A DNA stretch of 64,000 bases. It comes from Rhodospirillaceae bacterium (GTDB taxonomy: Bacteria; Pseudomonadota; Alphaproteobacteria; DSM-16000; Inquilinaceae). The number at the start of each line of letters is the position of its first letter. The first letter of the stretch is position 1. A program made the position numbers and the translations under genes. Under the pieces are notes generated by a model. That model ran no database searches. It was given only the letters and a program-made list of their open reading frames with translations, and had not been told where the DNA came from. Below, in pieces: positions 1-7,967 of the stretch. The DNA lies in NCBI GenBank assembly GCA_020638575.1, contig JACKIH010000003.1, positions 3,893,001 through 3,957,000 of the forward strand, written 5' to 3'.

Positions 1-201
1 GTGCTGTTTGCCGTGCTGCCGTGGGGCAGCGCTCCGCCTGAGCATACAGAGGCGGGCCACGCGCCAAGCGCGCCGGCCCGTCCTCGCCTGGGCCTGAAGT
101 TCCTGATCACCACCGGGATCGCCGCGGTGATCTGGCTGGCCATCTATTGGACCGAGCAGAGTGGCCTGATCTCGTTCCGGGAGATGGCCCGGTCAGGCTG
201 A
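1..201 (+). CDS. DUF1467 family membrane protein, 5'-truncated by window edge
   Basis: The reading frame is open from base 1 and ends at 201. The 66 visible residues include the Pro-rich segment VLPWGSAPPEHTEAGHAPSA, a KFLITTGIAAVIWLAIYW membrane segment and the LISFREMARSG tail, which I recognise as the C-terminal part of the short alphaproteobacterial DUF1467 family. Such proteins are usually about 85-100 residues with two membrane helices, so the first helix and true start probably lie left of the window; the GTG at base 1 is not a convincing start. Function is unknown. An intrinsic terminator on the same strand at 686-713 is the first one downstream. Confidence 0.75.
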   Translation: MLFAVLPWGSAPPEHTEAGHAPSAPARPRLGLKFLITTGIAAVIWLAIYWTEQSGLISFREMARSG

Positions 202-504
202 CCGGCCGGGAGCGGCCCGCCAGGACCGCCGGTTTGCCGGTTGTCCATCCTGCCATTGCTGGGCGCTCGGCGCCGCCGCCAGGGGGGTGTCCGTCCGGGC
301 ATGATCGCTCCGCTGCGCCGCGCGCTGCCGCGGCCTGCCAGACGTGGCGGCGGGGGGGGCCGTGTTGCCGCCGCCACCAAAGACGCTGACAATCATGGAC
401 GTCCGGTTGGCGATCCCAGGAGCGCCGGTGCTCACTTAAGAGGCGGAATTCGCTACGCTATTGGGCAACTGCCAGTCGAATGTGCAAAATAGGCCAATAA
501 AACG

Positions 505-539
505 ACAAAAAACAAGGCAAGCACAGTTAGCGCTTGCCT
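505..539 (-). terminator. Intrinsic terminator, minus strand, without an obvious gene
   Basis: Read on the minus strand, a perfect 8-bp stem AGGCAAGC/GCTTGCCT (539-532 with 522-515) encloses a 9-base loop and is followed by TG and a run of six T (511-506). It lies about 340 bases beyond the permease stop, and another minus-strand terminator (726-755) sits closer to that gene, so this one may serve a separate short transcript beginning between about 540 and 725. Confidence 0.55.
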
Positions 540-685
540 CCTAGGTGAGCTTTCGTTTCTATCACTGCTTATGGAGGCTGTCGGAGCGTCCAACGGGCAC
601 TCTGCAGATGTTGACGCTGGCCCTCCCCAAACTTGGACCGCCGACGGTAGATCCGCCGGTTATTAATGGGCGTGACTGTACCTAA

Positions 686-713
686 GGTGACATTTGGGTG
701 TCACCCCCTTTTT
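686..713 (+). terminator. Intrinsic terminator, plus strand
   Basis: A perfect 7-bp stem GGTGACA/TGTCACC (686-692 with 699-705) with a TTTGGG loop is followed by CCC and five T (709-713). It can end the plus-strand transcript arriving from the DUF1467 gene and faces the minus-strand terminator at 726-755. Confidence 0.6.
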
Positions 714-725
714 GTTGGTTGCCGC

Positions 726-755
726 AAAAAAAGATGCTGAACACCCGGCGCATCT
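726..755 (-). terminator. Intrinsic terminator of the purine permease gene
   Basis: On the minus strand a 6-bp stem AGATGC/GCATCT (755-750 with 737-732) with a 12-base loop runs directly into seven T (732-726). It lies about 125 bases downstream of the permease stop, so it is the natural end of that transcript. Confidence 0.55.
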
Positions 756-879
756 GTGCTGTGCCGAGGACAGATGATCTGTCGCTAGCTGGGACGGAAC
801 GGCTGGCCCGTCTTGCCGCCCCCGTGTCACCGCCGGGCCGGCCGGCCGCAGGGGCTTGCCCGCGGCCGGCGGATGCACG

Positions 880-2172
880 TCACCCCAGATAGGCGAACTT
901 CACGACGAACAGCACGGCGAGCACCAGCACCGCCGGCTTGGCATCGGCGATCCGCCCGCTCAGCACCTTGGCCGCGGCGTAGGTGATGAAGCCGAAGGCG
1001 ATGCCGTTGGCGACGGAGTAGGTGAGCGGCATGGTGATGGCGGTGATCAGCGCCGGGGCCGCTTCCGTGGCGTCGTCCCAGTTCACGTCGGCCAGGCCGC
1101 GAGCCATCAGGCAGGCGACGAAAACCAGGGCCGGCGCGGTGGCGAACACGGGGATCGACCCGGCCAGGGGTGCGAAGAACAGGCAGGCCACGAACAGCAC
1201 GGCGACGACCAGCGCCGTCAGCCCGGTACGGCCGCCCGCATTGATGCCGGCGGCACTCTCGATATAGCTGGTGGTGGTCGAGGTCCCGAGCCCGGCGCCG
1301 ACGATGGTGGCCGTGCTGTCGGCCACCAGGGCGCGGCCCAGGCGCGGCAGCCGGTCCCGCTCGTCCAGCAGTCCGGCGCGGGCGGACACGCCGATCAAGG
1401 TGCCGGCCGTATCGAACAAGTCGACGAACAGGAAGGCGAAGACGATCGTCAGCAACCCGATATCGAGTGCGCCTGGAATATCGAGCTGCAGGAAGGTCGG
1501 TGTCGGGTCCGGCGGCAGGTCGACCAGACCCTGGAAGTCCGAATAGCCCAGCAGGATGGAGGCGACGGACACGCCCAGGATGCCGATGATGATGGCTCCG
1601 GGAATGCGCAGTGCCGTCAGCGCCACCATCACCGCAAAGCCGATCACCGCCATGATCACCGTCGGCTGGGTGACATCCCCCAGCGTCACCAGGGTGACGG
1701 GGTGGTCGACCACGATCCCGGCTTCGCTCAACCCGATGATCGCCAGGAACAGGCCAATGCCGGCCGCGATGGCCATCTTCAGCGAATGCGGGATGGAGTT
1801 GATGATCCATTCGCGCACCGGCAGCACGCTCAAGACCAGGAAGATCACGCCGGACACGAAGACCGCACCCAGGGCCACCTGCCAGGTGTGACCCATGCCC
1901 AAAACGACGCCATATGTGAAATACGCGTTCAGTCCCATGCCTGGTGCCAGGGCAATCGGGTAGTTGGCGTAGAGCCCCATGATGGCCGTGCCCGCCGCCG
2001 CCGCCAGGCAGGTGGCGACGAACACCGCCCCCTGGTCCATGCCGGTGGCCGACAGGATCGATGGGTTGACGAAGATGATATAGGCCATGGTGAGAAACGT
2101 CGTGACACCGGCCAAGACCTCGGTGCGGACGGTTGTCCCGTGGGAGGAAAGCTGGAAAAGGCGCTCGAACAT
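880..2172 (-). CDS. NCS2/AzgA-type purine (adenine/guanine/hypoxanthine) permease
   Basis: A 430-residue integral inner-membrane permease that would import purine bases with protons. The N-terminus FERLFQLSSHGTTVRTEVLAGVTTFLTMAYIIFVNP and the following GLYANYPIALAPGMGLNAYF segment are characteristic of the AzgA/PbuG branch of nucleobase transporters, and length matches the family (about 430-450). I chose the ATG at 2172 because family members begin MFERLF; a GTG at 2199 would add nine residues with no better ribosome site. It is divergent from the DMT exporter at 2308 with a gap of about 135 bases. I see no purine riboswitch in that gap. The exact base transported is not visible. Confidence 0.88.
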   Translation of the reverse strand: MFERLFQLSSHGTTVRTEVLAGVTTFLTMAYIIFVNPSILSATGMDQGAVFVATCLAAAAGTAIMGLYANYPIALAPGMGLNAYFTYGVVLGMGHTWQVALGAVFVSGVIFLVLSVLPVREWIINSIPHSLKMAIAAGIGLFLAIIGLSEAGIVVDHPVTLVTLGDVTQPTVIMAVIGFAVMVALTALRIPGAIIIGILGVSVASILLGYSDFQGLVDLPPDPTPTFLQLDIPGALDIGLLTIVFAFLFVDLFDTAGTLIGVSARAGLLDERDRLPRLGRALVADSTATIVGAGLGTSTTTSYIESAAGINAGGRTGLTALVVAVLFVACLFFAPLAGSIPVFATAPALVFVACLMARGLADVNWDDATEAAPALITAITMPLTYSVANGIAFGFITYAAAKVLSGRIADAKPAVLVLAVLFVVKFAYLG

Positions 2173-2307
2173 GTCCGTCCATCCGTTGTGTACCGGCACG
2201 CGGTAAGCAAAAGCGGTGCCAAAAGGCTAGGGCGGTCCACCGCGGGCAGTGCTGCTGCTCCGCCTGGCGTCCTCACCCCGCAGCGGTTTTTGTGATAGAC
2301 CGGCGCC

Positions 2308-3252
2308 ATGGTCCAGTCCCGTCGTGCGGCTTCGCCGTCGCCCTACCTGTTGTTGCTGCTGCCGCCGCTGTTGTGGTCCGGCAACTTCGTGATCGGACGC
2401 GCCATGCGCGATGCCTTCGAGCCGGTGCCGCTCACCTTCTGGCGCTGGATCCTGGCGGGTGCCGTGCTGGCGCCGTTTGCCCTGGCGCTCACCTGGCGCC
2501 ACCGCGTGGTGATTGCCCGCCACCCGCTGCTGCTGATCGCGCTGGGCGTCACCGGCGTTGGCTGGTTCCACCTCAGCGTCTACTACGGCCTGCAGACGAG
2601 CACGGCGATCAACGCCGGCCTGCTGATGGCCACCGGCCCGATGATGATCGCCGCCCTGAGCTGGATGGCCTACGGGGAGGCGATCAGCCTGCGCTACCTG
2701 GCGGGGCTGCTGCTGTCGCTCGCTGGGGCGACGGTGGTGATCGCCCGCGGCGATACCGCCGCCTTGTTGGCGCTGGAGATCAACGAGGGCGACATCTGGC
2801 TGTTCGGCGCGGCCATGCTGTGGGCGGTCTATTCGGTGCTGCTGAAGCGCCGGCCGGCCGAGCTGCCGCCGCTGGCGCTGCTGTTCGTCACCATCGTGGT
2901 GGGGGCGGTGTCGCTGGCGCCGCTGTTCGTGTGGCAATCCGGGCTGGCGCTGGGCTTCGAGCCGGGGATCGAGACGCTGGGCACGCTGCTCTACGTGTCG
3001 CTGCTGGCCTCCCTGCTCGCCTACCAGTTCTGGAACCGCGGGGTGCGGGAGGCGGGCCCGAGCCGGGCCGGCCTCTACATGTACCTGATGCCGTTCTTCA
3101 GCGCGGTGCTCTCGGTAATCGCCCTGGGCGAGCCGGTGGCCCCCTTCCATGTGGTGGGCGGCGCGCTGATCTTCGGCGGCATCGCTTTGGCGGTGATGCG
3201 CCGGCGGCCGGCAGCGGCCACGGCCACGGCCTCGGCCTCGGAGGCGGAATGA
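2308..3252 (+). CDS. DMT superfamily (EamA domain) transporter
   Basis: A 314-residue inner-membrane protein with about ten hydrophobic helices arranged as two EamA repeats (roughly residues 10-145 and 160-290). The conserved LLPPLLWSGNFVIGRAM start of the first repeat and the GEPVAPFHVVGGALIFGGIAL end of the second are typical of drug/metabolite exporters of the EamA/RhaT type. Substrate cannot be read from sequence. It ends in an ATGA overlap with the next gene, so the two are probably translated together. Confidence 0.88.
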   Translation: MVQSRRAASPSPYLLLLLPPLLWSGNFVIGRAMRDAFEPVPLTFWRWILAGAVLAPFALALTWRHRVVIARHPLLLIALGVTGVGWFHLSVYYGLQTSTAINAGLLMATGPMMIAALSWMAYGEAISLRYLAGLLLSLAGATVVIARGDTAALLALEINEGDIWLFGAAMLWAVYSVLLKRRPAELPPLALLFVTIVVGAVSLAPLFVWQSGLALGFEPGIETLGTLLYVSLLASLLAYQFWNRGVREAGPSRAGLYMYLMPFFSAVLSVIALGEPVAPFHVVGGALIFGGIALAVMRRRPAAATATASASEAE

Positions 3253-3668
3253 TCGCCCGCAGCGTAGCGGTGGCCTTGGCGGCTCTGGCCTTGGCGGCGC
3301 CCGCGGCGGGGCAGAGCGGCCCGGTCCACACCGTCACGGTATCGCGCGAGGATTGCCGCAACCTGGTGGCCCATGTGCCAGCACCCGACGCGGCCTACCA
3401 GCCGGGGGTGGACGTGCTGGGCCGGCCGGTCGCCCCGGCCGACCTCAACGGCACCACCTTCAGCCTGCTCGACCCGCTGGTCGTCCGCATCGACGTCGAC
3501 CTGGTGGACCGGTTGGGCCTGACGCCGCCGCCCGGCGTGGAGCCGGAGCTGACGGCGGCCTACATCACCGTTTCCGGCAACCGAGTGACCTTCAACGGCC
3601 AGCCCCTGGTGCCGAACGAGGTGGCGGCGTTGCAGGCGGCGTGCACCCAGGCCCTCAACCGCCCCTGA
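3249..3668 (+). CDS. Small secreted protein of unknown function
   Basis: A 139-residue protein whose ATG overlaps the stop of the upstream exporter by 4 bases. It begins with a clear signal peptide (MIARSVAVALAALALAAPAAGQ), so it should be periplasmic. The mature part holds two cysteines, one in SREDCRNLV and one near the C-terminus in LQAACTQAL, that could form a disulfide. I do not recognise the family. Codon use matches neighbours, and the operon position says it is expressed with the DMT exporter. It ends 13 bases before the convergent transglycosylase stop. Confidence 0.72.
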   Translation: MIARSVAVALAALALAAPAAGQSGPVHTVTVSREDCRNLVAHVPAPDAAYQPGVDVLGRPVAPADLNGTTFSLLDPLVVRIDVDLVDRLGLTPPPGVEPELTAAYITVSGNRVTFNGQPLVPNEVAALQAACTQALNRP

Positions 3669-3681
3669 TGACCTCTCCCGC

Positions 3682-4917
3682 CTAACCGGTGCGCAGGCGC
3701 GTGATCTGGTCGCGCGTCGGGTAGCCGTCGGCGGGCATGCCGACGGAGCGCTGCCAGCCGCGCAGCGCGCTGCGGGTGTTGGGGCCGATGCGGCCGTCCG
3801 GCGTGCCGGCGTTGTAGCCGCGGGCGTTGAGCAGCCGCTGCATCTCCTCGATCTCGTCGCGGCTCAAGGGATCGCCCAGATTGGGCCGGGCGCCGCGCAG
3901 CGGGCCGCCGCCTTCGATGCGGTCGGCCAGATGCCCCACCGCCACCGCGTAGGGGACCGAGCGGTTCCACTGCATGATCACGCGGAAATTGTCGTACACC
4001 AGGAAGGCCGGGCCGCGATGGCCCATGGGCACCACCACCGAGGCTTCGATGGGCGCCACCGGCAGGGTGCTGCCGTCGATCTGCCGCACCCCCAGCGCCT
4101 GCCATTCGGCCAGGGTCTTGCGCACCGTCAGATCGGCCTGCTCCCACGGGAACGCGGCCGGCAGCAGCGCCTCGCGGCCCCAGATGTAGCCGCTCTCCCA
4201 GCCGATCGAAGACAGGTAGTTGGCGGCGGACGCGAACACGTCGGGCAAGCTGCCGTAAAGGTCGCGGCGGCCGTCGCCGTCGAAGTCCACGGCGAAGCGG
4301 CGGTAGGTGGTGGGCAGGAACTGGCAGTTGCCGATGGCCCCGGCCCACGAGCCGATGAGCTGGTCGCGGCGCACCCAGCCATTGTCGATCAGGTGCAGGG
4401 CGGCGATCAGCTCGGCGCCGAACAGGTCGGCCCGGCGGTCGTTGTAGGTCAGCGTCGCCAGCGCCTGGATCACGTCGAAATCGCCGAGGTAGCTGCCGAA
4501 ATTGGTCTCCAGTCCCCAGAAGGCGACGAGGTAGGCACCGGGCACGCCGTATTCGGCCTCCACCCGGTCCAGCAGCGCGCGGTTCTGGGCGTAGCGCGCG
4601 CGGCCTTCGGCGACTCGGCCGTCGGTCACGGCGTTGTCCATGTACTGCCAGAAGGTGCGGGTGAACTCTGGCTGGGCGCCTTCCAGCTCCATCACCCGCT
4701 CGCTGGGCGTCAGCCCGGCAAACGCGGACTGAACCGTGGTCGAGCTGATGCCTTCCGCCATGGCGCGCGACGACATGCGCTGGAGGAACACGGCGAACGG
4801 CTCGGTGGGCTGGGCCTCGGCCGTGCGCAGGCCCGGCAACAGCCCGGCCCCGGCCGCCGCCAGAGCCGCCGCTCCCCGAAGCACGCCGCGGCGCGCGATT
4901 GCTGGCCTCACATCCAT
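3682..4917 (-). CDS. Lytic murein transglycosylase, MltB-like, with peptidoglycan-binding domain
   Basis: A 411-residue periplasmic enzyme that cleaves the MurNAc-GlcNAc bond of peptidoglycan. The start at 4917 gives MDVRPAIARRGVLRGAAALA, a twin-arginine-like signal ending near TAEAQP. The catalytic domain (about 40-330) contains YGVPGAYLVAFWGLETNFGS, with the catalytic Glu in WGLETNFG, and the IGNCQFLPTTYRRFAVDFDGDGRRDL region typical of the MltB/SLT_3 family. The C-terminal 60 residues (DEIEEMQRLLNARGYNAG...GPNTRSALRGWQ) form a PG_binding_1 domain. A longer frame to 5076 is open, but it would run into the terminator at 5014-5043 and lacks a signal peptide. Substrate-level function is firm; the physiological role is not visible. 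Confidence 0.88.
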   Translation of the reverse strand: MDVRPAIARRGVLRGAAALAAAGAGLLPGLRTAEAQPTEPFAVFLQRMSSRAMAEGISSTTVQSAFAGLTPSERVMELEGAQPEFTRTFWQYMDNAVTDGRVAEGRARYAQNRALLDRVEAEYGVPGAYLVAFWGLETNFGSYLGDFDVIQALATLTYNDRRADLFGAELIAALHLIDNGWVRRDQLIGSWAGAIGNCQFLPTTYRRFAVDFDGDGRRDLYGSLPDVFASAANYLSSIGWESGYIWGREALLPAAFPWEQADLTVRKTLAEWQALGVRQIDGSTLPVAPIEASVVVPMGHRGPAFLVYDNFRVIMQWNRSVPYAVAVGHLADRIEGGGPLRGARPNLGDPLSRDEIEEMQRLLNARGYNAGTPDGRIGPNTRSALRGWQRSVGMPADGYPTRDQITRLRTG

Positions 4918-5013
4918 GGGACCCCCGACGGTGATTGTTTCGGGGCCTATGTGGGGTGGTGCTGCGCGGCCGGTCAATCCCCCTGGGGCAGCCCGCCGGG
5001 TCGGGCCACAGGC

Positions 5014-5043
5014 AAAAAAAAGGCCGCTGCGAAAGCGGCGGCC
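5014..5043 (-). terminator. Strong intrinsic terminator
   Basis: On the minus strand GGCCGCCGC-TTTC-GCAGCGGCC (5043-5022) pairs eight of nine bases and is followed immediately by eight T (5021-5014). It is the clearest terminator in the window. It could end readthrough from the MATE gene (stop at 5198) or the candidate small RNA just upstream. Confidence 0.85.
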
Positions 5044-5098
5044 CAAGTTTAGGGAGGATTCGCCCGAACGGGCCAAGCAAGCTCGCGCTTGCCCCTAT
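5014..5098 (-). ncRNA. Candidate trans-acting small RNA with anti-Shine-Dalgarno loop
   Basis: Reading the minus strand from about 5098, the sequence folds into a perfect 6-bp stem GCAAGC-GCGA-GCTTGC with a GNRA loop (5092-5077), a second short stem GCCC-GTTC-GGGC (5073-5062), then an unpaired segment containing TCCTCCCT (5058-5051), complementary to Shine-Dalgarno sequences, and finally the terminator at 5043-5014. Hairpins, a CCUCC-type single-stranded motif and a terminal terminator are the layout seen in several alphaproteobacterial regulatory RNAs. A TTGCGT hexamer lies upstream (5128-5123) but I see no convincing -10, so the 5' end is approximate. Alternatively these are merely the 3' untranslated end of the MATE transcript. 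Confidence 0.5.
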
Positions 5099-5197
5099 AC
5101 CGCTACGTAAAAAGTACACTTGACGCAATGAGCGCGGTTAAGGAGACCAGCGATTCCGCAACCACTGTGATAATTTCGCATCACTGCGGCAGATCGG

Positions 5198-6544
5198 TCA
5201 CCGGACGGCCACAGTTTCGCCGCCGCTTGCCCCCAAAGCGACCAGCCGGCCGGGCAGGAAGGCCGCCAGGGTCACGGCGCGGGCCACGAAGAACACGTGC
5301 AGCGCCAGCCACAGCCCATGGTTTTCCAGACTCGGGGTGAGCGTCAGGACTGCCACGGCGAAGGCGGCGAAGGACAGCACCATGGCTTTCAGCAGCGCCC
5401 CGGTCCAGGTGGCGCCGATGAACATGCCGTCCAGCAGGTAGCTCCACACCGCCACGATGGGCAGCGGGGCCGCCCAGGCGAGATAGGTGCCTGCCGCGGC
5501 GCGCACCTCCTCCAGATCGGTCAGCCCCGCGATCACCGGTTGGCCGGCGACGAAGTAGACGATGGCGAACCCCGCGGCGGCGATGCCGCTCCACAGCGCC
5601 GCCACGCGGCCAGCGGCGGCCACGCCCGCAGGATTGCGCGCACCGACGCTGGTGCCCACCAACGCCTCTGCGGCGAACGCGAAGGCATCGAGCGCGTGGG
5701 CGCTGAACACCAGGAACTGCAGCAGCACCGCATTGGCCGCCAGCACCGTGTCGCCGAAGCGGGCACCCACCGCGGTGAACCAGGCAAAGGCCAGTTGCAG
5801 CACCACGGTCCGGACGAACAGGTCGCGGTTGAGGCCGAGCAGGCGGCGTGCCGCAGCCAGGTCGAGCAGGCGGGCGCGCTCCCAACGGCCGCCGCGCCGG
5901 CGCAAATGGCGGGCCGCCAGGGCAGCGCCGACCGCCAGCCCAACCCCTTCGGCCAAGGCACTGGCGAGCGCCACGCCATCGGCCGTCATGTCGAGTTGCA
6001 GCACGAACAGCAGGTCGAGCACCACGTTGGTGGTGTAGATGGAAACTTGCTGTACCAGGGCCGCGCGCGGCCGCATCTCGCCGAACAGCCAGCCCAGCAG
6101 CGCGTAGTTGGCAAGCGTGATCGGAAAGGCCCAGCCGCGGATCAACAGGTAGGTTTCCGCCTCCCCGGCCACTTCCGGGCTGGGATCGACGAGGGCCAGG
6201 GCCGCCGCCGTGATCGGCACGATCAGCACCAGCAGCACCGCCCCGATGGCGCCGGCCACCGCCAGGCCGCGGGCCAGCACCGCGCGCTCCTCCGAGGCAT
6301 CGTCCGAGCCCAGCGCCTGGGCCGTGAGGGCCGTGGTGCCCATGCGCAGGAAGCCGAAGCTCCAGGCGACGAAGGTGAAGATCATGGCCCCGACGGAAAC
6401 GGCCCCCAGGTGCACCGGTCCGTCCAGGTGGCCCATCACGGCGGTATCGGTGAGCCCGACGATGGGGGTCGTCAGGTTGGTCAGCAGGATCGGCAAGGCC
6501 AGCGCCCAGAGGCGCCGGTGCGGGCTGGCGGAAGCGGTGTCCAT
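5198..6544 (-). CDS. MATE family efflux transporter
   Basis: A 448-residue inner-membrane protein with about twelve hydrophobic helices. HRRLWALALPILLTNLTTPIVGLTDTAVMGHL is the classic first helix of MATE/DinF-type exporters, which extrude drugs or toxic metabolites in exchange for sodium or protons. The second half repeats the fold (GLNRDLFVRTVVLQLAFAWFTAVGARFGD). MDTASASP at 6544 is the first start that leaves the helix intact. It is divergent from the hydrolase at 6649. Nothing nearby indicates the substrate. Confidence 0.9.
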   Translation of the reverse strand: MDTASASPHRRLWALALPILLTNLTTPIVGLTDTAVMGHLDGPVHLGAVSVGAMIFTFVAWSFGFLRMGTTALTAQALGSDDASEERAVLARGLAVAGAIGAVLLVLIVPITAAALALVDPSPEVAGEAETYLLIRGWAFPITLANYALLGWLFGEMRPRAALVQQVSIYTTNVVLDLLFVLQLDMTADGVALASALAEGVGLAVGAALAARHLRRRGGRWERARLLDLAAARRLLGLNRDLFVRTVVLQLAFAWFTAVGARFGDTVLAANAVLLQFLVFSAHALDAFAFAAEALVGTSVGARNPAGVAAAGRVAALWSGIAAAGFAIVYFVAGQPVIAGLTDLEEVRAAAGTYLAWAAPLPIVAVWSYLLDGMFIGATWTGALLKAMVLSFAAFAVAVLTLTPSLENHGLWLALHVFFVARAVTLAAFLPGRLVALGASGGETVAVR

Positions 6545-6648
6545 CGGCCTGGGTCCGGGTGTGCCGCGGCACCGGGCCGGGGGCAGGGGCCGGGTGCGCG
6601 CCCCGCCAGCCGCCTTGCCAGCCTTGTCCGCTCCGCAGAGGATAAGCC

Positions 6649-7467
6649 ATGGGCCGGCGCGGAACAGGGGGCAGGCGGATCTTGGTGTGGGCAGCAGCCC
6701 TGCTGGCGGTGTATGCGGCAGTCGTCGTGGCGGCCGCGGTGTTCCAGCGATCGCTGATCTACTTCCCGTCGAGCGAGCGGCCGGATCTGGCCCGTGCCGG
6801 CCTGCCGGGCGGCCGTGAGGTCACCTTTACGACGGCGGACGGGCTGACCCTGTTTGCCTGGTACTGGCCGGCGATGGAGGGCCGCCGAACGCTCGCCCTG
6901 GTGCACGGCAATGCCGGGCACATCGGCCACCGCCTCGGCACGGCCGCGCCGCTGGTCGCCGCCGGCTATGGCGTGCTGCTGGTGGAATACCGCGGCTACG
7001 GCGGCAATCCCGGCCGGCCCAGCGAAGAGGGGCTGGTGGCGGACGGCCGTGCCGCGCTCGACTGGCTGGCGGCAGCGGGTGTGCCGCCCGACCGCACCGT
7101 GGTCTACGGCGAAAGCCTGGGCACCGGCGTGGCGGTGCGGCTCGCCACCGAATACCCGGTGGCCGGTGTGGTGCTGGAAGCGCCCTATACCGCGGTGGTG
7201 GACGTGGCGCGCTCGCGCTTCTGGTTCCTGCCGGTGGGCCTGCTGCTGCACGACCGGTTCGAGAGCCTGGGGCGTCTGGCCGATGTGTCGGCGCCGATCC
7301 TCGTCCTCCACGGCACGGCCGACCGGGTGATCCCGGTGGAGCACGGCCGGCGCATGGCCGCGGCCTCGGGTGCCACGTTCCACGAGATCCCGGCCGCCGG
7401 CCACATGGACCTCTACGAATTCGGCGCCGACCGGATGGTGCTCGACTGGCTGGAGGCGTTGGGGTAG
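6649..7467 (+). CDS. Membrane-anchored alpha/beta hydrolase (BEM46/ABHD13-like)
   Basis: A 272-residue hydrolase with an N-terminal membrane anchor (ILVWAAALLAVYAAVVVAAAVF, about residues 11-32) followed by the QRSLIYFPS motif typical of this group. The catalytic triad is visible: nucleophile Ser in VVYGESLGTGVA (about 145), Asp in LHGTADRVIPVEHG (about 225) and His in AAGHMDLYE (about 250); LVHGNAGH forms the oxyanion-hole region. Family length is 260-300. Likely an esterase or thioesterase at the inner face of the envelope, substrate unknown. It stands alone on the plus strand. Confidence 0.87.
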   Translation: MGRRGTGGRRILVWAAALLAVYAAVVVAAAVFQRSLIYFPSSERPDLARAGLPGGREVTFTTADGLTLFAWYWPAMEGRRTLALVHGNAGHIGHRLGTAAPLVAAGYGVLLVEYRGYGGNPGRPSEEGLVADGRAALDWLAAAGVPPDRTVVYGESLGTGVAVRLATEYPVAGVVLEAPYTAVVDVARSRFWFLPVGLLLHDRFESLGRLADVSAPILVLHGTADRVIPVEHGRRMAAASGATFHEIPAAGHMDLYEFGADRMVLDWLEALG

Positions 7468-7565
7468 CCCGGCCCGATCGGCGTGAACGGATTGTTAGGC
7501 ATGTCGGGCGCAGGGTGGCCGAAAGACCGACATACCCAACTGCCCCGAGCGTTTGCGTATTCGCC

Positions 7566-7961
7566 ATGGCCCGTGCCCGCCTCACCGCCTGGATCTGCTC
7601 TGCCGCTCTGACCTTGGGCGCCACGGCACCCCTGCATGCCCAGACGGCCGGGGAGCCACCGGTGTTCGTCGACTTGCCGCAGATCATCTCCAACCTCGAT
7701 ACCGACGAGCGGCGCCAGCGCTTCATCCTGCTCAATCTCTCCTTGGAGCTGGCGAACGCCGAAGATACCCAGGTGATCGAGCACGAGATGCCGCGCATCC
7801 AGGACGTGCTGCAGACCTATCTGCGCGATCTCACGGTGGAGGACCTGGAGGGCTCCGCCGGCAGCTACGAGTTGCGCGAAGCCCTGCTGCACCGGGTACG
7901 CCTGGCCGTGCCGCCGGTGGAAGTGGGCGGCCTGCTGTTCCGCGAAGTTCTCATCCAGTAG
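7566..7961 (+). CDS. Stand-alone FliL-like protein
   Basis: A 131-residue protein with an N-terminal hydrophobic segment (LTAWICSAALTLGATAPLHAQ) that looks like a cleavable signal peptide rather than the usual FliL anchor. The rest matches the FliL stator-associated domain: FILLNLSLELANAEDTQVIEHEMPRIQDVLQTYLRDLTVEDLEGSAG and the closing VGGLLFREVLIQ. FliL normally sits in the flagellar basal body by the stator and is encoded among flagellar genes; here there are none nearby. The ATG at 7566 starts right at the signal peptide; an in-frame start at 7515 would add a non-hydrophobic extension. It may act on a motor at a distance or have been recruited elsewhere. Confidence 0.78.
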   Translation: MARARLTAWICSAALTLGATAPLHAQTAGEPPVFVDLPQIISNLDTDERRQRFILLNLSLELANAEDTQVIEHEMPRIQDVLQTYLRDLTVEDLEGSAGSYELREALLHRVRLAVPPVEVGGLLFREVLIQ

Positions 7962-7967
7962 CCGGGA

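Larger units (their letters stand above)
202..879. other. Gene-free stretch with three terminators
   Basis: No open frame here has a convincing start, family resemblance or codon pattern. The part from about 440 to 760 is richer in A/T than the surrounding coding DNA. It holds three intrinsic-terminator-like hairpins, annotated separately: one on the plus strand (686-713) and two on the minus strand (726-755 and 505-539). The first two suit the ends of the flanking convergent genes. The third is left without an obvious gene and could end a short minus-strand RNA. Confidence 0.6.

Noticed and set aside
856..2295. A 479-codon plus-strand frame
   Set aside because: Antisense to the purine permease, low-complexity His/Gly/Gln translation, no ribosome site.
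2173..2307. Purine riboswitch before the NCS2 permease
   Set aside because: I see no conserved riboswitch core or paired loops in the short divergent gap.
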